This document shows, in pieces, positions 45,205 through 53,363 of a DNA stretch of 64,000 nucleotides (position 1 is its first letter; each line of letters opens with the position of its first letter). The stretch comes from Hyphomicrobiales bacterium (GTDB lineage Bacteria; Pseudomonadota; Alphaproteobacteria; Rhizobiales; Devosiaceae), in NCBI GenBank assembly GCA_900470445.1, contig UCAU01000001.1, positions 199-64,198 of the forward strand, written 5' to 3'. The notes below the pieces were generated by a model. The model did no database searches. It was given only the letters and a program-made list of their open reading frames with translations, and had not been told where the DNA came from. A program made the translations under genes and the position numbers.

Positions 45205-45767
45205 TGGCCGATCTGTCCCATTCCACCTTTGCCAATGCCGCGCGCCGTAACAAGCGCATCGGCATGCTGTGCCTGGGCCTGGTCGCGGGCATGGTGGGGC
45301 TCGCCTATGCCTCGGTGCCGCTCTACGCCATGTTCTGCTCGATCACCGGTTTTGGCGGCACGCCCGGCAAGGCCGAGAGCAATCCCAAGGGCATCATCGC
45401 GCGCGAAATGTCGGTGCGGTTCGATTCCAACGTGTCCTCGGAACTCAACTGGACCGTGAAGCCGGCCGCCTCCGTCACCGATCGGATCGGCGCTGTCGAC
45501 ACCGTCAATTACGTGGCGACCAATCATTCCGACAAGCCGGTCACCGGCATGGCGATTTTCAACGTGTCGCCGGAACGTGCCGGCGTCTATTTCAACAAGA
45601 TCGAGTGCTTCTGCTTCACCGAGCAGACGCTGCAGCCCGGCGAGACCGTGGACATGCCGATCGTGTTCTTCGTCGATCCCGAGCTTGACGACAATCAAGA
45701 GCTCGACACCATCAAAGAGATCACCCTCTCTTATACCTTCTACGCTTCAGATAACGGGGGAAGCTGA
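45204..45767 (+). CDS. ctaG: Cytochrome c oxidase assembly protein CtaG (Cox11)
   Basis: Copper chaperone that delivers Cu to the CuB site of CoxA. The protein has 187 residues. One N-terminal TM helix (IGMLCLGLVAGMVGLAYASVPLY) is followed by a periplasmic Ig-like domain. The copper-binding motif KIECFCFTEQTLQPGE and MPIVFFVDPEL are the family signatures. The sequence FCSITGFGGTPGKAE is also typical. Confidence 0.97.
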   Translation: MADLSHSTFANAARRNKRIGMLCLGLVAGMVGLAYASVPLYAMFCSITGFGGTPGKAESNPKGIIAREMSVRFDSNVSSELNWTVKPAASVTDRIGAVDTVNYVATNHSDKPVTGMAIFNVSPERAGVYFNKIECFCFTEQTLQPGETVDMPIVFFVDPELDDNQELDTIKEITLSYTFYASDNGGS

Positions 45768-45770
45768 ACC

Positions 45771-46607
45771 ATGTCGGCAATAGCCAAGAACCACGACTAC
45801 CATATGGTCGAACCGTCGCCATGGCCCTTCGTCATGTCGGTGGGTATCCTGATCTTCGCCATTGGCGCCATTTCCTGGATGCACCATTGGACCCCATGGA
45901 TCTTCTTCATCGGCTTGGCCGTGGTGCTTTACACCATGTATGCGTGGTGGTCCGACGTGGTGAAGGAAGCCAATAACGGCGTCGACCACACCCCCGTGGT
46001 CCAGATGCACCATCGCTATGGCATGATGCTGTTCATCGCGTCGGAAGTGATGCTGTTCGTGGCATTCTTCTGGGCCTATTTCGACGGTTTCTTCCGCTTT
46101 GACGATGTCGAGCAATATGCCCGCGTTGCCGCAACGGGCGGGCATTGGCCGCCGCAAGGCATCGAACTGTTCGACGCTTTCCACCTGCCATTGTTCAACA
46201 CGCTGATCCTGCTGACCTCGGGCACCACCGTCACCTGGGCCCACCATGCTTTGCTCGAAGGCGACCGCAAGGGCCTGCGCTGGGGCCTCGTGCTCACCGT
46301 GGCCCTGGGCCTGCTGTTTACCTGCGTGCAGGTGATCGAATATTCCGAAGCCGCCTTCTCCTTCGGCGGCAATATGTATGGCGCCACCTTCTTCATGGCG
46401 ACGGGCCTGCATGGCTTCCACGTCGCTGTCGGCACCATCTTCCTCATCGTCTGCCTGCTCCGCGCCGAGCGCGGCGACTTCACCCCGCAGCGCCACCTGG
46501 GCTTTGAATTCGCCGCCTGGTACTGGCACTTCGTGGACGTGGTGTGGCTGTTCCTGTTCGCCTCGATCTATGTCTGGGGCTCGTGGGGCGTGGCGATCAA
46601 CCACTAA
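45771..46607 (+). CDS. coxC: Cytochrome c oxidase subunit III
   Basis: Membrane subunit of aa3 oxidase that stabilises subunit I. The protein has 278 residues and seven TM helices. HDYHMVEPSPWPFVMSVG is the canonical start. FIASEVMLFVAFFWAYF, NTLILLTSGTTVTWAHHAL and FEFAAWYWHFVDVVWLFLF are diagnostic. It lies 3 bp after ctaG and is the last structural subunit of the operon. Confidence 0.98.
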   Translation: MSAIAKNHDYHMVEPSPWPFVMSVGILIFAIGAISWMHHWTPWIFFIGLAVVLYTMYAWWSDVVKEANNGVDHTPVVQMHHRYGMMLFIASEVMLFVAFFWAYFDGFFRFDDVEQYARVAATGGHWPPQGIELFDAFHLPLFNTLILLTSGTTVTWAHHALLEGDRKGLRWGLVLTVALGLLFTCVQVIEYSEAAFSFGGNMYGATFFMATGLHGFHVAVGTIFLIVCLLRAERGDFTPQRHLGFEFAAWYWHFVDVVWLFLFASIYVWGSWGVAINH

Positions 46608-46629
46608 TAGAGTAGATCAGAAATGTATG

Positions 46630-46656
46630 GGGGCGCGGTCTTATGGGCCGCGCCCC
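46630..46656 (+). terminator. Hairpin after coxC
   Basis: The arms GGGGCGCGG and CCGCGCCCC (9 bp, perfect) enclose TCTTATGGG and are followed by AATTTCTT. It may partly end cox transcription before the accessory genes DUF983 and surf1. Confidence 0.6.
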
Positions 46657-46675
46657 AATTTCTTCCGGGAATATC

Positions 46676-47029
46676 ATGACCCAAGTTTCGCCCTTCAAGG
46701 CTGGCCTGCTCTGCCGCTGCCCGCGTTGCGGGGAGGGGAAACTGTTCAGGGGCTATCTCAAGCTTGCCCCGAGCTGCACAGCCTGTGGCCTCGATCTCGC
46801 CTTTGCCGATAGCGGCGACGGCCCGGCCATTTTCGTGATCTTCCTCGTGGCGCCGCTGATCATCGCGCTGGCCATGATAGTGGGCGCCGTGTTCAATCCA
46901 CCGCCCTATGTCCATCTGTTCTTGTGGATACCGGCCACGCTGATCCTCTCGCTGGCCCTGCTTCCTCCGTTCAAGGCCACCATGGTCGCGCTGCAATACC
47001 GCCACGATGCGCATGAGGGTCACCAATGA
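46676..47029 (+). CDS. DUF983 family protein
   Basis: A 117-residue protein with an N-terminal zinc-ribbon-like pattern (CRCPRCGEGKLF and CTACGLDL, four Cys) and two TM helices (~55-77 and ~85-105). It is usually encoded beside coxC and surf1 in alphaproteobacteria, as here, so a role in oxidase assembly is likely. Its stop overlaps the surf1 start (ATGA). Confidence 0.9.
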   Translation: MTQVSPFKAGLLCRCPRCGEGKLFRGYLKLAPSCTACGLDLAFADSGDGPAIFVIFLVAPLIIALAMIVGAVFNPPPYVHLFLWIPATLILSLALLPPFKATMVALQYRHDAHEGHQ

Positions 47030-47790
47030 GCGCGCCGACGCAGAAGCGCTTGGGGCCAGTGATGACCTGGGCCTTTGCCATACTGATGCTGGCCCTGGCC
47101 GGCGTCTGCATCTGGCTCGGCACCTGGCAGATGCATCGCCTGGCCGAAAAGGAAGCCCTCATCGCCGCCGTCGATCAGCGGCTGACCGCGGCGCCGATTC
47201 CTGTGCCGGTTGCAGACGATTGGGCTGACCTCGACCTCGAAGCGCTCAATTTCCAGCCGCTCTCGCTGACCGGGGCCTTCCGCTATAATCAGACGGTCAC
47301 GGTTTTCACCAGCCTTGCCAACGCGCGTGGCTCTGCCTCCGGCCCTGGCTATTGGGTGGTCACGCCCTTTGTGCTCGACAAGGGCGGCACGGTCTTCGTC
47401 AATCGCGGCTTTGTACCGGAGGCGTTTCAGGAAGCCGCCGTCACCGATCCTGAAGGCGAAACCGGGCAGGTGACCATTACGGGCCTGTTCCGCCCCGGCG
47501 AAAAAGCCGGCTTCATGACGCCCGAAGCCAATACCTCGGACCGCATCGAATGGGTGCGCGATCCCGAGCGGCTGGCCAAGCTGGTCGATCCCGCGCTGGC
47601 TCCGTTCGCGCCCTTCTATGTCGACCTGCCCGCCGGCGCGCCGGGGCAATTGCCGCAGGGCGGCGAGACCGTGGTGGAATTTCCCAACAACCATCTGGGC
47701 TATGCCTATACCTGGTACGGCTTCGCGATCGTCGCAGTGGTCATGCTGGGCTTTTGGCTGTGGCGGCAGCGGCAGGTGCCAAAGCCCTGA
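47026..47790 (+). CDS. SURF1 family cytochrome oxidase biogenesis protein
   Basis: Shy1/SURF1 helps insert haem A into CoxA. The protein has 254 residues, with TM helices at both ends (~10-30 and ~225-245) and a periplasmic middle. LGTWQMHRLAEKEALI is the family opening. PFVLDKGGTVFVNRGFVP and NNHLGYAYTWYGFAIVAVVML are characteristic. It completes the oxidase assembly set in this operon. Confidence 0.96.
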   Translation: MSAPTQKRLGPVMTWAFAILMLALAGVCIWLGTWQMHRLAEKEALIAAVDQRLTAAPIPVPVADDWADLDLEALNFQPLSLTGAFRYNQTVTVFTSLANARGSASGPGYWVVTPFVLDKGGTVFVNRGFVPEAFQEAAVTDPEGETGQVTITGLFRPGEKAGFMTPEANTSDRIEWVRDPERLAKLVDPALAPFAPFYVDLPAGAPGQLPQGGETVVEFPNNHLGYAYTWYGFAIVAVVMLGFWLWRQRQVPKP

Positions 47791-47870
47791 CGCGTACCCC
47801 TCCATCAAACTTGCGGTTCAGGCCTCGTTTGACTAGGTTGCAACAATTCTAAAAAGGGCCTTCCCCTTCG

Positions 47871-49265
47871 ATGCAGTTTGTTTCTACGCGCGGCCAGGCG
47901 CCGGCGCTCGGTTTCTCCGATGCAGTTCTGGCCGGTCTTGCCGCTGATGGCGGGCTCTATGTGCCGCAAAGCTGGCCCCAGCTCAGCGCCGCCGACATCG
48001 CCTCCTATGCCGGCAAGCCCTATGCCGATGTAGCTTTTGACATCATCAACCGCTTCGTTGCTGGCGAAATCGCCCCCGCCAAGCTCAAAGCTATCATCGA
48101 CGAAGCCTATGCCAGCTTCCGCCACCCTTCGGTGACGCCGCTGGTGGAGCTGGAGCCCAATCACTTCGTGCTCGAGCTGTTCCACGGCCCCACTCTGGCG
48201 TTCAAGGACGTGGCCATGCAGTTCCTCAGCCGCATCATGGACCATATCCTGGCCGAACGCGGCCTGCGCGCCACTATTGTCGGCGCCACCTCGGGCGATA
48301 CCGGCTCGGCCGCTATCGAGGCCTTCCGCGGCCGCGACACCACCGATATTTTCATCCTGCATCCGCTTGGCCGCACCTCTCCGGTGCAGCGCCTGCAGAT
48401 GACCACGGTGCTCGATGCCAATGTGCATAACATTGCGGTAGAGGGCACGTTTGACGATTGCCAGAACGTGGTCAAAGCCATGTTCAACAATCACAAGTTC
48501 CGCGACTCGGTGCGCCTTTCGGGCGTCAATTCCATCAATTGGGGCCGTATCGTTGCGCAGATCGTCTATTACGTCACGGCTGCCGTGTCGTTGGGCAGCC
48601 CGCATCGCAAGGTGAGCTTCACCGTACCGACCGGCAATTTCGGCGATATCTTTGCCGGCTATTGCGCCAAGGCGATGGGCCTGCCGATCGAGCGGCTGAT
48701 CATTGCCACCAATGCCAATGACATCCTGCGCCGCACCATGGACACCGGGCGCTACGAGATGGAAGGCGTTTCGCCCACGATCAGCCCATCCATGGATATC
48801 CAGATTTCGTCCAATTTCGAACGCCTGCTGTTCGAAGCGGCCGGGCGCGATGCGACGGCGGTCGTGCGCATGATGGATAGCCTCAAGCAATCGGGCGGCT
48901 TTGCTCTGCCCGAGACGGCGCTGGCAAATATCCGCCGCGACTTTGCCGCCGGCACCACCGGCGAGGCTGAGACGCGCGCGACCATTGCCGCTACGCTCAA
49001 GAATTCCGATTACCTGCTCGATCCCCATACCGCCGTTGGCGTGCATGTGGCCCGGGCGCAGGCCTGGTCGGCGACCCCGATGGTCACGCTGGCCACCGCC
49101 CATCCCGCCAAATTTCCTGCCGCCGTCAAGGATGCTTCGGGGATCGAGCCGGCCTTGCCGGCTTGGCTGGGCGATCTTTATGGCCGCGAGGAGCGGCTGA
49201 CTGTGCTTGCCAATGACCAGACACTGGTCGAAGACTTCATCGCAGCGCGTACGCGCGCTGCCTAG
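47871..49265 (+). CDS. thrC: Threonine synthase
   Basis: PLP enzyme converting O-phosphohomoserine to threonine. The protein has 464 residues (class I, long form). The start MQFVSTRGQAPALGFSDAVLAGLAADGGLYVP is canonical. The PLP lysine lies in FHGPTLAFKDVAMQF, and the phosphate loop is GATSGDTGSAAIEAF. PTGNFGDIFAGY is another signature. It lies directly upstream of the M16 peptidase gene on the same strand, a common alphaproteobacterial order. Confidence 0.98.
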   Translation: MQFVSTRGQAPALGFSDAVLAGLAADGGLYVPQSWPQLSAADIASYAGKPYADVAFDIINRFVAGEIAPAKLKAIIDEAYASFRHPSVTPLVELEPNHFVLELFHGPTLAFKDVAMQFLSRIMDHILAERGLRATIVGATSGDTGSAAIEAFRGRDTTDIFILHPLGRTSPVQRLQMTTVLDANVHNIAVEGTFDDCQNVVKAMFNNHKFRDSVRLSGVNSINWGRIVAQIVYYVTAAVSLGSPHRKVSFTVPTGNFGDIFAGYCAKAMGLPIERLIIATNANDILRRTMDTGRYEMEGVSPTISPSMDIQISSNFERLLFEAAGRDATAVVRMMDSLKQSGGFALPETALANIRRDFAAGTTGEAETRATIAATLKNSDYLLDPHTAVGVHVARAQAWSATPMVTLATAHPAKFPAAVKDASGIEPALPAWLGDLYGREERLTVLANDQTLVEDFIAARTRAA

Positions 49266-49319
49266 GACGACTTTGGGGCACCAACGGCCTCAGGGTCGCG
49301 CCGTGCCAGGAGGACCCAT

Positions 49320-50582
49320 TTGAGCCTATTATCAACGACCCTCGACAATGGCATGGTGGTGCTGACCGACGACATGCCGCACCTGGAGAGCGCTTCGCTC
49401 GGGGTCTGGGTCAAGGCCGGTGCGCGCTGCGAGCGCAAGGCCGAGCACGGCATTTCCCACCTGCTCGAACATATGGCCTTCAAAGGCACCACCACGCGTA
49501 GTGCGCTTGAAATCGCCGAGGCCATCGAAAATGTCGGTGGTGACCTCAACGCCGCGACCTCCATCGAGCACACCGGCTATTTCGCCCGCGTGCTCAAGGA
49601 AGATGTGGTGCTGGCCGCCGATATCCTCTCCGATATTTTGCAGAATTCCCGCTTTGAGGAAGACGAGCTGACCCGCGAAAAGCAGGTCATCGTGCAGGAA
49701 ATCGGCGCCGCCCGGGACAATCCCGACGATCACGTTTTCGACCTGTTCCAGGCAGCCGCTTTCCCCACCCAGCCCATCGGCCGCACCATTCTGGGCACCG
49801 TGGATTCGGTACGCGAATTCAATCCGGACGTTATCCGCAAATACATGAACCGCAATTATGTGGGCGACCACATGGTGATGGCCGCGGCCGGCAATGTCGA
49901 TCATGACGAACTGGTCCAGGTGGCCCAGCAGCGCTTTGCCGATCTCAAGCCCAATGGCGCGCCGGCACCCCAGCGCGCCGAATATCAGGGCGGCGAAGAG
50001 CGGCTGATTTCCGACCACGAACAGGCCCATATCGTCATCGGCTTTGAAGGCCGGGCTTACAATGCCGACGGGTTCTACGCGGCCCAGGTGCTGGCCTCGA
50101 TCCTGGGTGGCGGCATGAGCTCGCGCCTGTTCCAGGAAGTGCGCGAAAAGCGGGGCCTGTGCTATTCGGTCTATTCCTTCCACTGGGCCTTTGCCGATAG
50201 CGGCGTGTTCGGCGTCGCGGCGGCGACCGGCGAGGATGAAGTTGCCGATCTGGTCCCCGTCGTGCTGGACGAACTCAAGCGCGCCACTCAGTCGATTTCG
50301 GACGAGGAAGTCATCCGCGTGCGCAATCAGATCAGAGCGGGCCTGCTGATGTCGCTTGAAAGCCCCTCGGCCCGTGCCGGCCAGCTGGCGCGCCAGCAAA
50401 TCTTGTGGGGGCGCCCTATCCCGATGCAGGAAACCGTTGACCGCATCAACGCCATCACGACCCAGCGCGTGCAGGAGGTTGCCGAGCAGATTTTCACCAG
50501 CGGCTTGCCGACCCTGGCGGGCATCGGGCCGGTCGACCGGCTGGTGGATGTCGGCGCCATCGGCGATCATCTCAAGCGGTAA
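49320..50582 (+). CDS. M16-family zinc peptidase (mitochondrial-processing-peptidase-like)
   Basis: A 420-residue pitrilysin-family metallopeptidase. The inverted zinc motif HxxEH is HLLEHMAFKGT (residues ~50), with the downstream Glu in the LTREKQVIVQEIGAARDNPDD region. The C-terminal half has the usual second fold (RLFQEVREKRGLCYSVYSFH). A TTG at 49320 is preceded by AGGAGG at good spacing, so it is the likely start. No signal peptide: cytoplasmic. The alphaproteobacterial relatives are the closest bacterial kin of mitochondrial MPP-beta. Confidence 0.95.
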   Translation: MSLLSTTLDNGMVVLTDDMPHLESASLGVWVKAGARCERKAEHGISHLLEHMAFKGTTTRSALEIAEAIENVGGDLNAATSIEHTGYFARVLKEDVVLAADILSDILQNSRFEEDELTREKQVIVQEIGAARDNPDDHVFDLFQAAAFPTQPIGRTILGTVDSVREFNPDVIRKYMNRNYVGDHMVMAAAGNVDHDELVQVAQQRFADLKPNGAPAPQRAEYQGGEERLISDHEQAHIVIGFEGRAYNADGFYAAQVLASILGGGMSSRLFQEVREKRGLCYSVYSFHWAFADSGVFGVAAATGEDEVADLVPVVLDELKRATQSISDEEVIRVRNQIRAGLLMSLESPSARAGQLARQQILWGRPIPMQETVDRINAITTQRVQEVAEQIFTSGLPTLAGIGPVDRLVDVGAIGDHLKR

Positions 50583-50588
50583 TTGTCC

Positions 50589-51194
50589 ATGCTCTGGCCC
50601 TGGTCATCGCCGGTCCCGTTGATCGCCCTGCGCGGCCCGCGGGTGCTGCTGCGCCTGCCGCAAATGGGCGATTACGAGGCCTGGCATGAGCTGCGCCGCG
50701 GGAGCCGCGACTTCCTGCGGCCCTTCGAGCCCCGTTGGACCGAGGCGGATCTGAGCCGCCGGGTCTTTGCCGCGCGGGTGCGTAGGGCGCGTGAGGAAGC
50801 GGAAGAAGGGAGCGATTATTCCTTCTTCATTTTCACCAATGACGCGGCAACGCTGGTGGGCGGCATCACCCTCTCCAATATCCGCCGCCGCGCCGCCCAA
50901 TTCGTCAATCTGGGCTATTGGATGGGCCAGCCCTTTGCGGGGCAGGGGCTGATGAGCGAAGCCGTCGGCACGAGCCTGCCCTTTGTTTTCGACACGCTCG
51001 ACCTGCACCGCATTCATGCGGCTTTCCTGCCCGGCAACATTGCCTCGCGCCGGGTGTTGGAAAAGAACGCCTTTGTCGAAGAAGGCTTTGCGGAAAAGTA
51101 CCTGCAGATCAATGGCCGCTGGGAAGACCATGTGCTGTTCGGGCTGACCAAGGAGCGCTACGAAACCGCGCGCTACACCAGACGCCTGGTTTGA
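50589..51194 (+). CDS. GNAT-family N-acetyltransferase (RimJ/RimL-like)
   Basis: A 201-residue acetyltransferase of the RimJ/RimL type that may modify ribosomal protein N-termini. Core segments are VNLGYWMGQPFAGQGLMSEAV (acetyl-CoA loop), LHRIHAAFLPGNIASRRVLEKNAFVEEGFAEKYLQINGRWEDHVLFGL. It starts at the ATG 50589, seven bases after the M16 stop; a TTG at 50583 is possible. Same strand as the peptidase; often found next to it in this order. Confidence 0.92.
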   Translation: MLWPWSSPVPLIALRGPRVLLRLPQMGDYEAWHELRRGSRDFLRPFEPRWTEADLSRRVFAARVRRAREEAEEGSDYSFFIFTNDAATLVGGITLSNIRRRAAQFVNLGYWMGQPFAGQGLMSEAVGTSLPFVFDTLDLHRIHAAFLPGNIASRRVLEKNAFVEEGFAEKYLQINGRWEDHVLFGLTKERYETARYTRRLV

Positions 51195-51222
51195 TCGCCT
51201 CGACAAATCGCAGCGCGATAAA

Positions 51223-51232
51223 CTATCTATAA
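51223..51232. promoter_or_regulatory. BioR box upstream of bioR
   Basis: CTATCTATAA, one mismatch from the alphaproteobacterial BioR operator TTATCTATAA, five bases before the bioR ATG. It suggests autoregulation. Confidence 0.75.
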
Positions 51233-51236
51233 AATC

Positions 51237-51905
51237 ATGGTACAGGTCAAAGACGACACCATCGCCGTGCGGATCAGCAAGGTCTTGGCCGAGCGCATCA
51301 TTGCGGGCAATCTCGAGCCCGGCGCGCGGCTGCGGCAGGATCATATCGCTGCCGAATTCGGCGCCAGCCATGTGCCGGTGCGCGAGGCCTTCCGGCGGCT
51401 GGAGGCGCAGGGGCTGGCGATCAGCGAGCCGCGCCGTGGCGTCCGTGTTGCGGCTTTCGATCTGGCCGAGGTCAAGGAAGTCGCCGAAATGCGCGCCGCG
51501 CTTGAGGTGTTGGCGTTGCGACATGCCGCGCCGCACCTGACGGCGGCTATTCTCGACACGGCCGAGCAGGCGACCCATGCTGGCGACAATTCACCCGACG
51601 TCGCCTCTTGGGAGGCGGCAAACCGGCTGTTTCACCGCACGCTGTTGGCCCCCTGCGGCATGCCGCGCCTTCTGGCTGCCATCGATGATCTGCATGCCGT
51701 CAGCGCTCGCTTCCTCTTCGCCGCCTGGCAATCGGCTTGGGAGGCGCGGACTGACCATGATCATCTGGCCATTCTCGCCGCGCTGCGTGATGGCAATATC
51801 GAAGAGGCGGCGACGGTGCTGGCGCGGCATGTCCGCTGGATTGGGCAGAAGCCGGTGCGAACTGCGTCTGGTGTGACGCGGAAGGTGTTTACGATCGTTG
51901 GGTGA
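51237..51905 (+). CDS. bioR: GntR-family biotin repressor BioR
   Basis: A 222-residue GntR/FCD regulator. The wHTH at ~10-70 includes LAERIIAGNLEPGARLRQDHIAAEFGAS and VPVREAFRRLEAQGL. The C-terminal FCD domain has EMRAALEVLALRHAAP and SWEAANRLFHRTLLAPCGMPRLL. BioR is the alphaproteobacterial biotin regulator. Both its own leader (51223-51232) and the bioY leader (52158-52167) carry the BioR box, which makes the assignment firm beyond the GntR level. Confidence 0.9.
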   Translation: MVQVKDDTIAVRISKVLAERIIAGNLEPGARLRQDHIAAEFGASHVPVREAFRRLEAQGLAISEPRRGVRVAAFDLAEVKEVAEMRAALEVLALRHAAPHLTAAILDTAEQATHAGDNSPDVASWEAANRLFHRTLLAPCGMPRLLAAIDDLHAVSARFLFAAWQSAWEARTDHDHLAILAALRDGNIEEAATVLARHVRWIGQKPVRTASGVTRKVFTIVG

Positions 51906-51925
51906 GGGGTGAGAGCCCCAATCTG

Positions 51926-52042
51926 ATCCCCTCCCCCTTGAGGGGAGGGCTAGGGTGGGGGTTCTGCACCCTCAACGAAGTCTATGCCGGTGGAGGCTTC
52001 AGAACCTCCACCCTCAATCCCTCCCCTCAAGGGGAAGGGAGG
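51926..52042. repeat. Family A repeat pair (R unit then L unit) between bioR and bioY
   Basis: The left unit CCCCTCCCCCTTGAGGGGAG runs into GGCTAGGGTGGGGGTTC. The right unit GAACCTCCACCCTCAATCCC runs into TCCCCTCAAGGGGAAGGGAGG. The GGGGGTTC and GAACCTCC ends face each other across about 40 bp. Same arrangement as the pairs near pgl and xseA. Confidence 0.88.
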
Positions 52043-52157
52043 TCAGCTTTTTCGCATACGCGAAAAAGCAGGGATCGCGGCTCTTGATCTACTGGGCCAC
52101 CACAAATCACCCTTGCCCTTCGTCCCGAAAATCCGTTTAATAGATCGTCGATCAAAA

Positions 52158-52167
52158 TTATCTATAA
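52158..52167. promoter_or_regulatory. BioR box upstream of bioY
   Basis: TTATCTATAA, an exact match to the known BioR consensus (TTATMKATAA), 16 bp before the bioY ATG and overlapping the expected promoter/leader. Biotin-dependent repression of bioY by the adjacent BioR is the expected logic. Confidence 0.88.
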
Positions 52168-52183
52168 TTTTCTGAGGATCTCC

Positions 52184-52765
52184 ATGAACACCGCTGCTCC
52201 TACAACCCGGCCCAGCTTCAGCCCGCTCGGGCTGGCCGATCGCTCTGTCATCTGGCAAGTCGCTGCCGTCGCTTTGGGCACGCTGTTCCTGGCGCTTTCT
52301 TCCTATGTCGAAGTGCCGATGGTGCCCGTTCCCATGACCATGCAGACCTTCGCGGTCGTCATGGTCGGCGCGCTCTATGGCTGGCGCCTGGGCGCCGTGA
52401 CCATCGTGGCTTGGCTCATTGAAGGCGCAATTGGCCTGCCGGTCCTGTCGGGCGGCGCAGCGGGCGCGATCCACTTTGTCGGCCCCACGGCCGGCTATCT
52501 CTTCGCCTTCCCGATTGCCGGCGCCATTGCTGGCTGGCTGGCCGAACAGGGCTGGAATGGCAACAAGCCGGTCCTAGCCTTCCTCGCCGCCATTGCCGGT
52601 AACCTGGCCTGCCTCACATTGGGCGGCGCCTGGCTTGCCGCTATGATCGGGGCCGAGCAGGCCTTTATCCACGGCGTCGCGCCGTTCCTGGTTGGCGCGG
52701 TTCTGAAATCCGTACTCGGCGCGGCGGCTTTGGCCGGCCTGCAGCGCATGGCGAGCAAGCGTTGA
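52184..52765 (+). CDS. bioY: Biotin transporter BioY (S component)
   Basis: Substrate-binding membrane component of the biotin ECF-type transporter. The protein has 193 residues and six TM helices. EVPMVPVPMTMQTFAVVMVGALYG is the signature first loop, and GAIGLPVLSGGAAGAIHFVGPTAGYLFAFP is the core motif. The ATG at 52184 has a GAGG site. No bioMN is present, so it may work alone or with shared energising subunits, as known for alphaproteobacterial BioY. Confidence 0.96.
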   Translation: MNTAAPTTRPSFSPLGLADRSVIWQVAAVALGTLFLALSSYVEVPMVPVPMTMQTFAVVMVGALYGWRLGAVTIVAWLIEGAIGLPVLSGGAAGAIHFVGPTAGYLFAFPIAGAIAGWLAEQGWNGNKPVLAFLAAIAGNLACLTLGGAWLAAMIGAEQAFIHGVAPFLVGAVLKSVLGAAALAGLQRMASKR

Positions 52766-53190
52766 CCGTCAAGCTGCGGGCACATCATCTGCTCTGCATG
52801 CTTACCTATGTCGGCAGGGGCTATACCCCTGCCTTCACTGCCAATTACGATGCCATCATCATCCGGCTGGGCGCCGGCGAGATGATCGAGCTGGTCGCGG
52901 GCCCCGACGATGTCTGCACGCCTTTACTGGGCATCGGCCAGCCGCATTGCCACAATGACAGCGTCATCGAGCGGGATCGCCTCGCGCGCCTTGCGATCGC
53001 CGATCTGCTCGCTGATATCGATCTGGCGCAGCCATTTCAGCTCGATCAAACCATGCTGGCGGCTCTGCGTTCCGCGTTTTCCACCGGCGATATTCGACCC
53101 GCCTGCGCCGGTTGCGAATGGTCGGCGCTGTGCGACAGCGTGGCCGGCTCAGGCTATGCCGGTGCGTCCTTGGCCATTGCGACCTGCTAG
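52762..53190 (+). CDS. DUF1284 family protein
   Basis: A 142-residue protein with the family pattern LRAHHLLCMLTYVGRGYTPAFTANYDAI and, at the end, PACAGCEWSALCDSVAGSGYAGA. Several conserved Cys and His residues suggest a metal or Fe-S site (HHLLC, DVCTPLL, PHCH, CAGCEW, LC). It starts at a TTG overlapping the bioY stop, so it is translated with bioY. Function unknown; biotin-related use is only suggested by the operon. Confidence 0.88.
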   Translation: MTVKLRAHHLLCMLTYVGRGYTPAFTANYDAIIIRLGAGEMIELVAGPDDVCTPLLGIGQPHCHNDSVIERDRLARLAIADLLADIDLAQPFQLDQTMLAALRSAFSTGDIRPACAGCEWSALCDSVAGSGYAGASLAIATC

Positions 53191-53363
53191 CGTGACGTCC
53201 CGTTGCCATTCGGCAACACTTCGGTAACCTTGTCGCCTGCATCATTCCCCGCTACCAAAGAGGGCTCCCGCCAAGACGATGCCGTTTCGGCGCGCGGGTC
53301 GTTTATGCGGCCCCGCTGGATCGCTGCCATAATGAAGCCTACCACAGGATATAGTCGGCCCTG

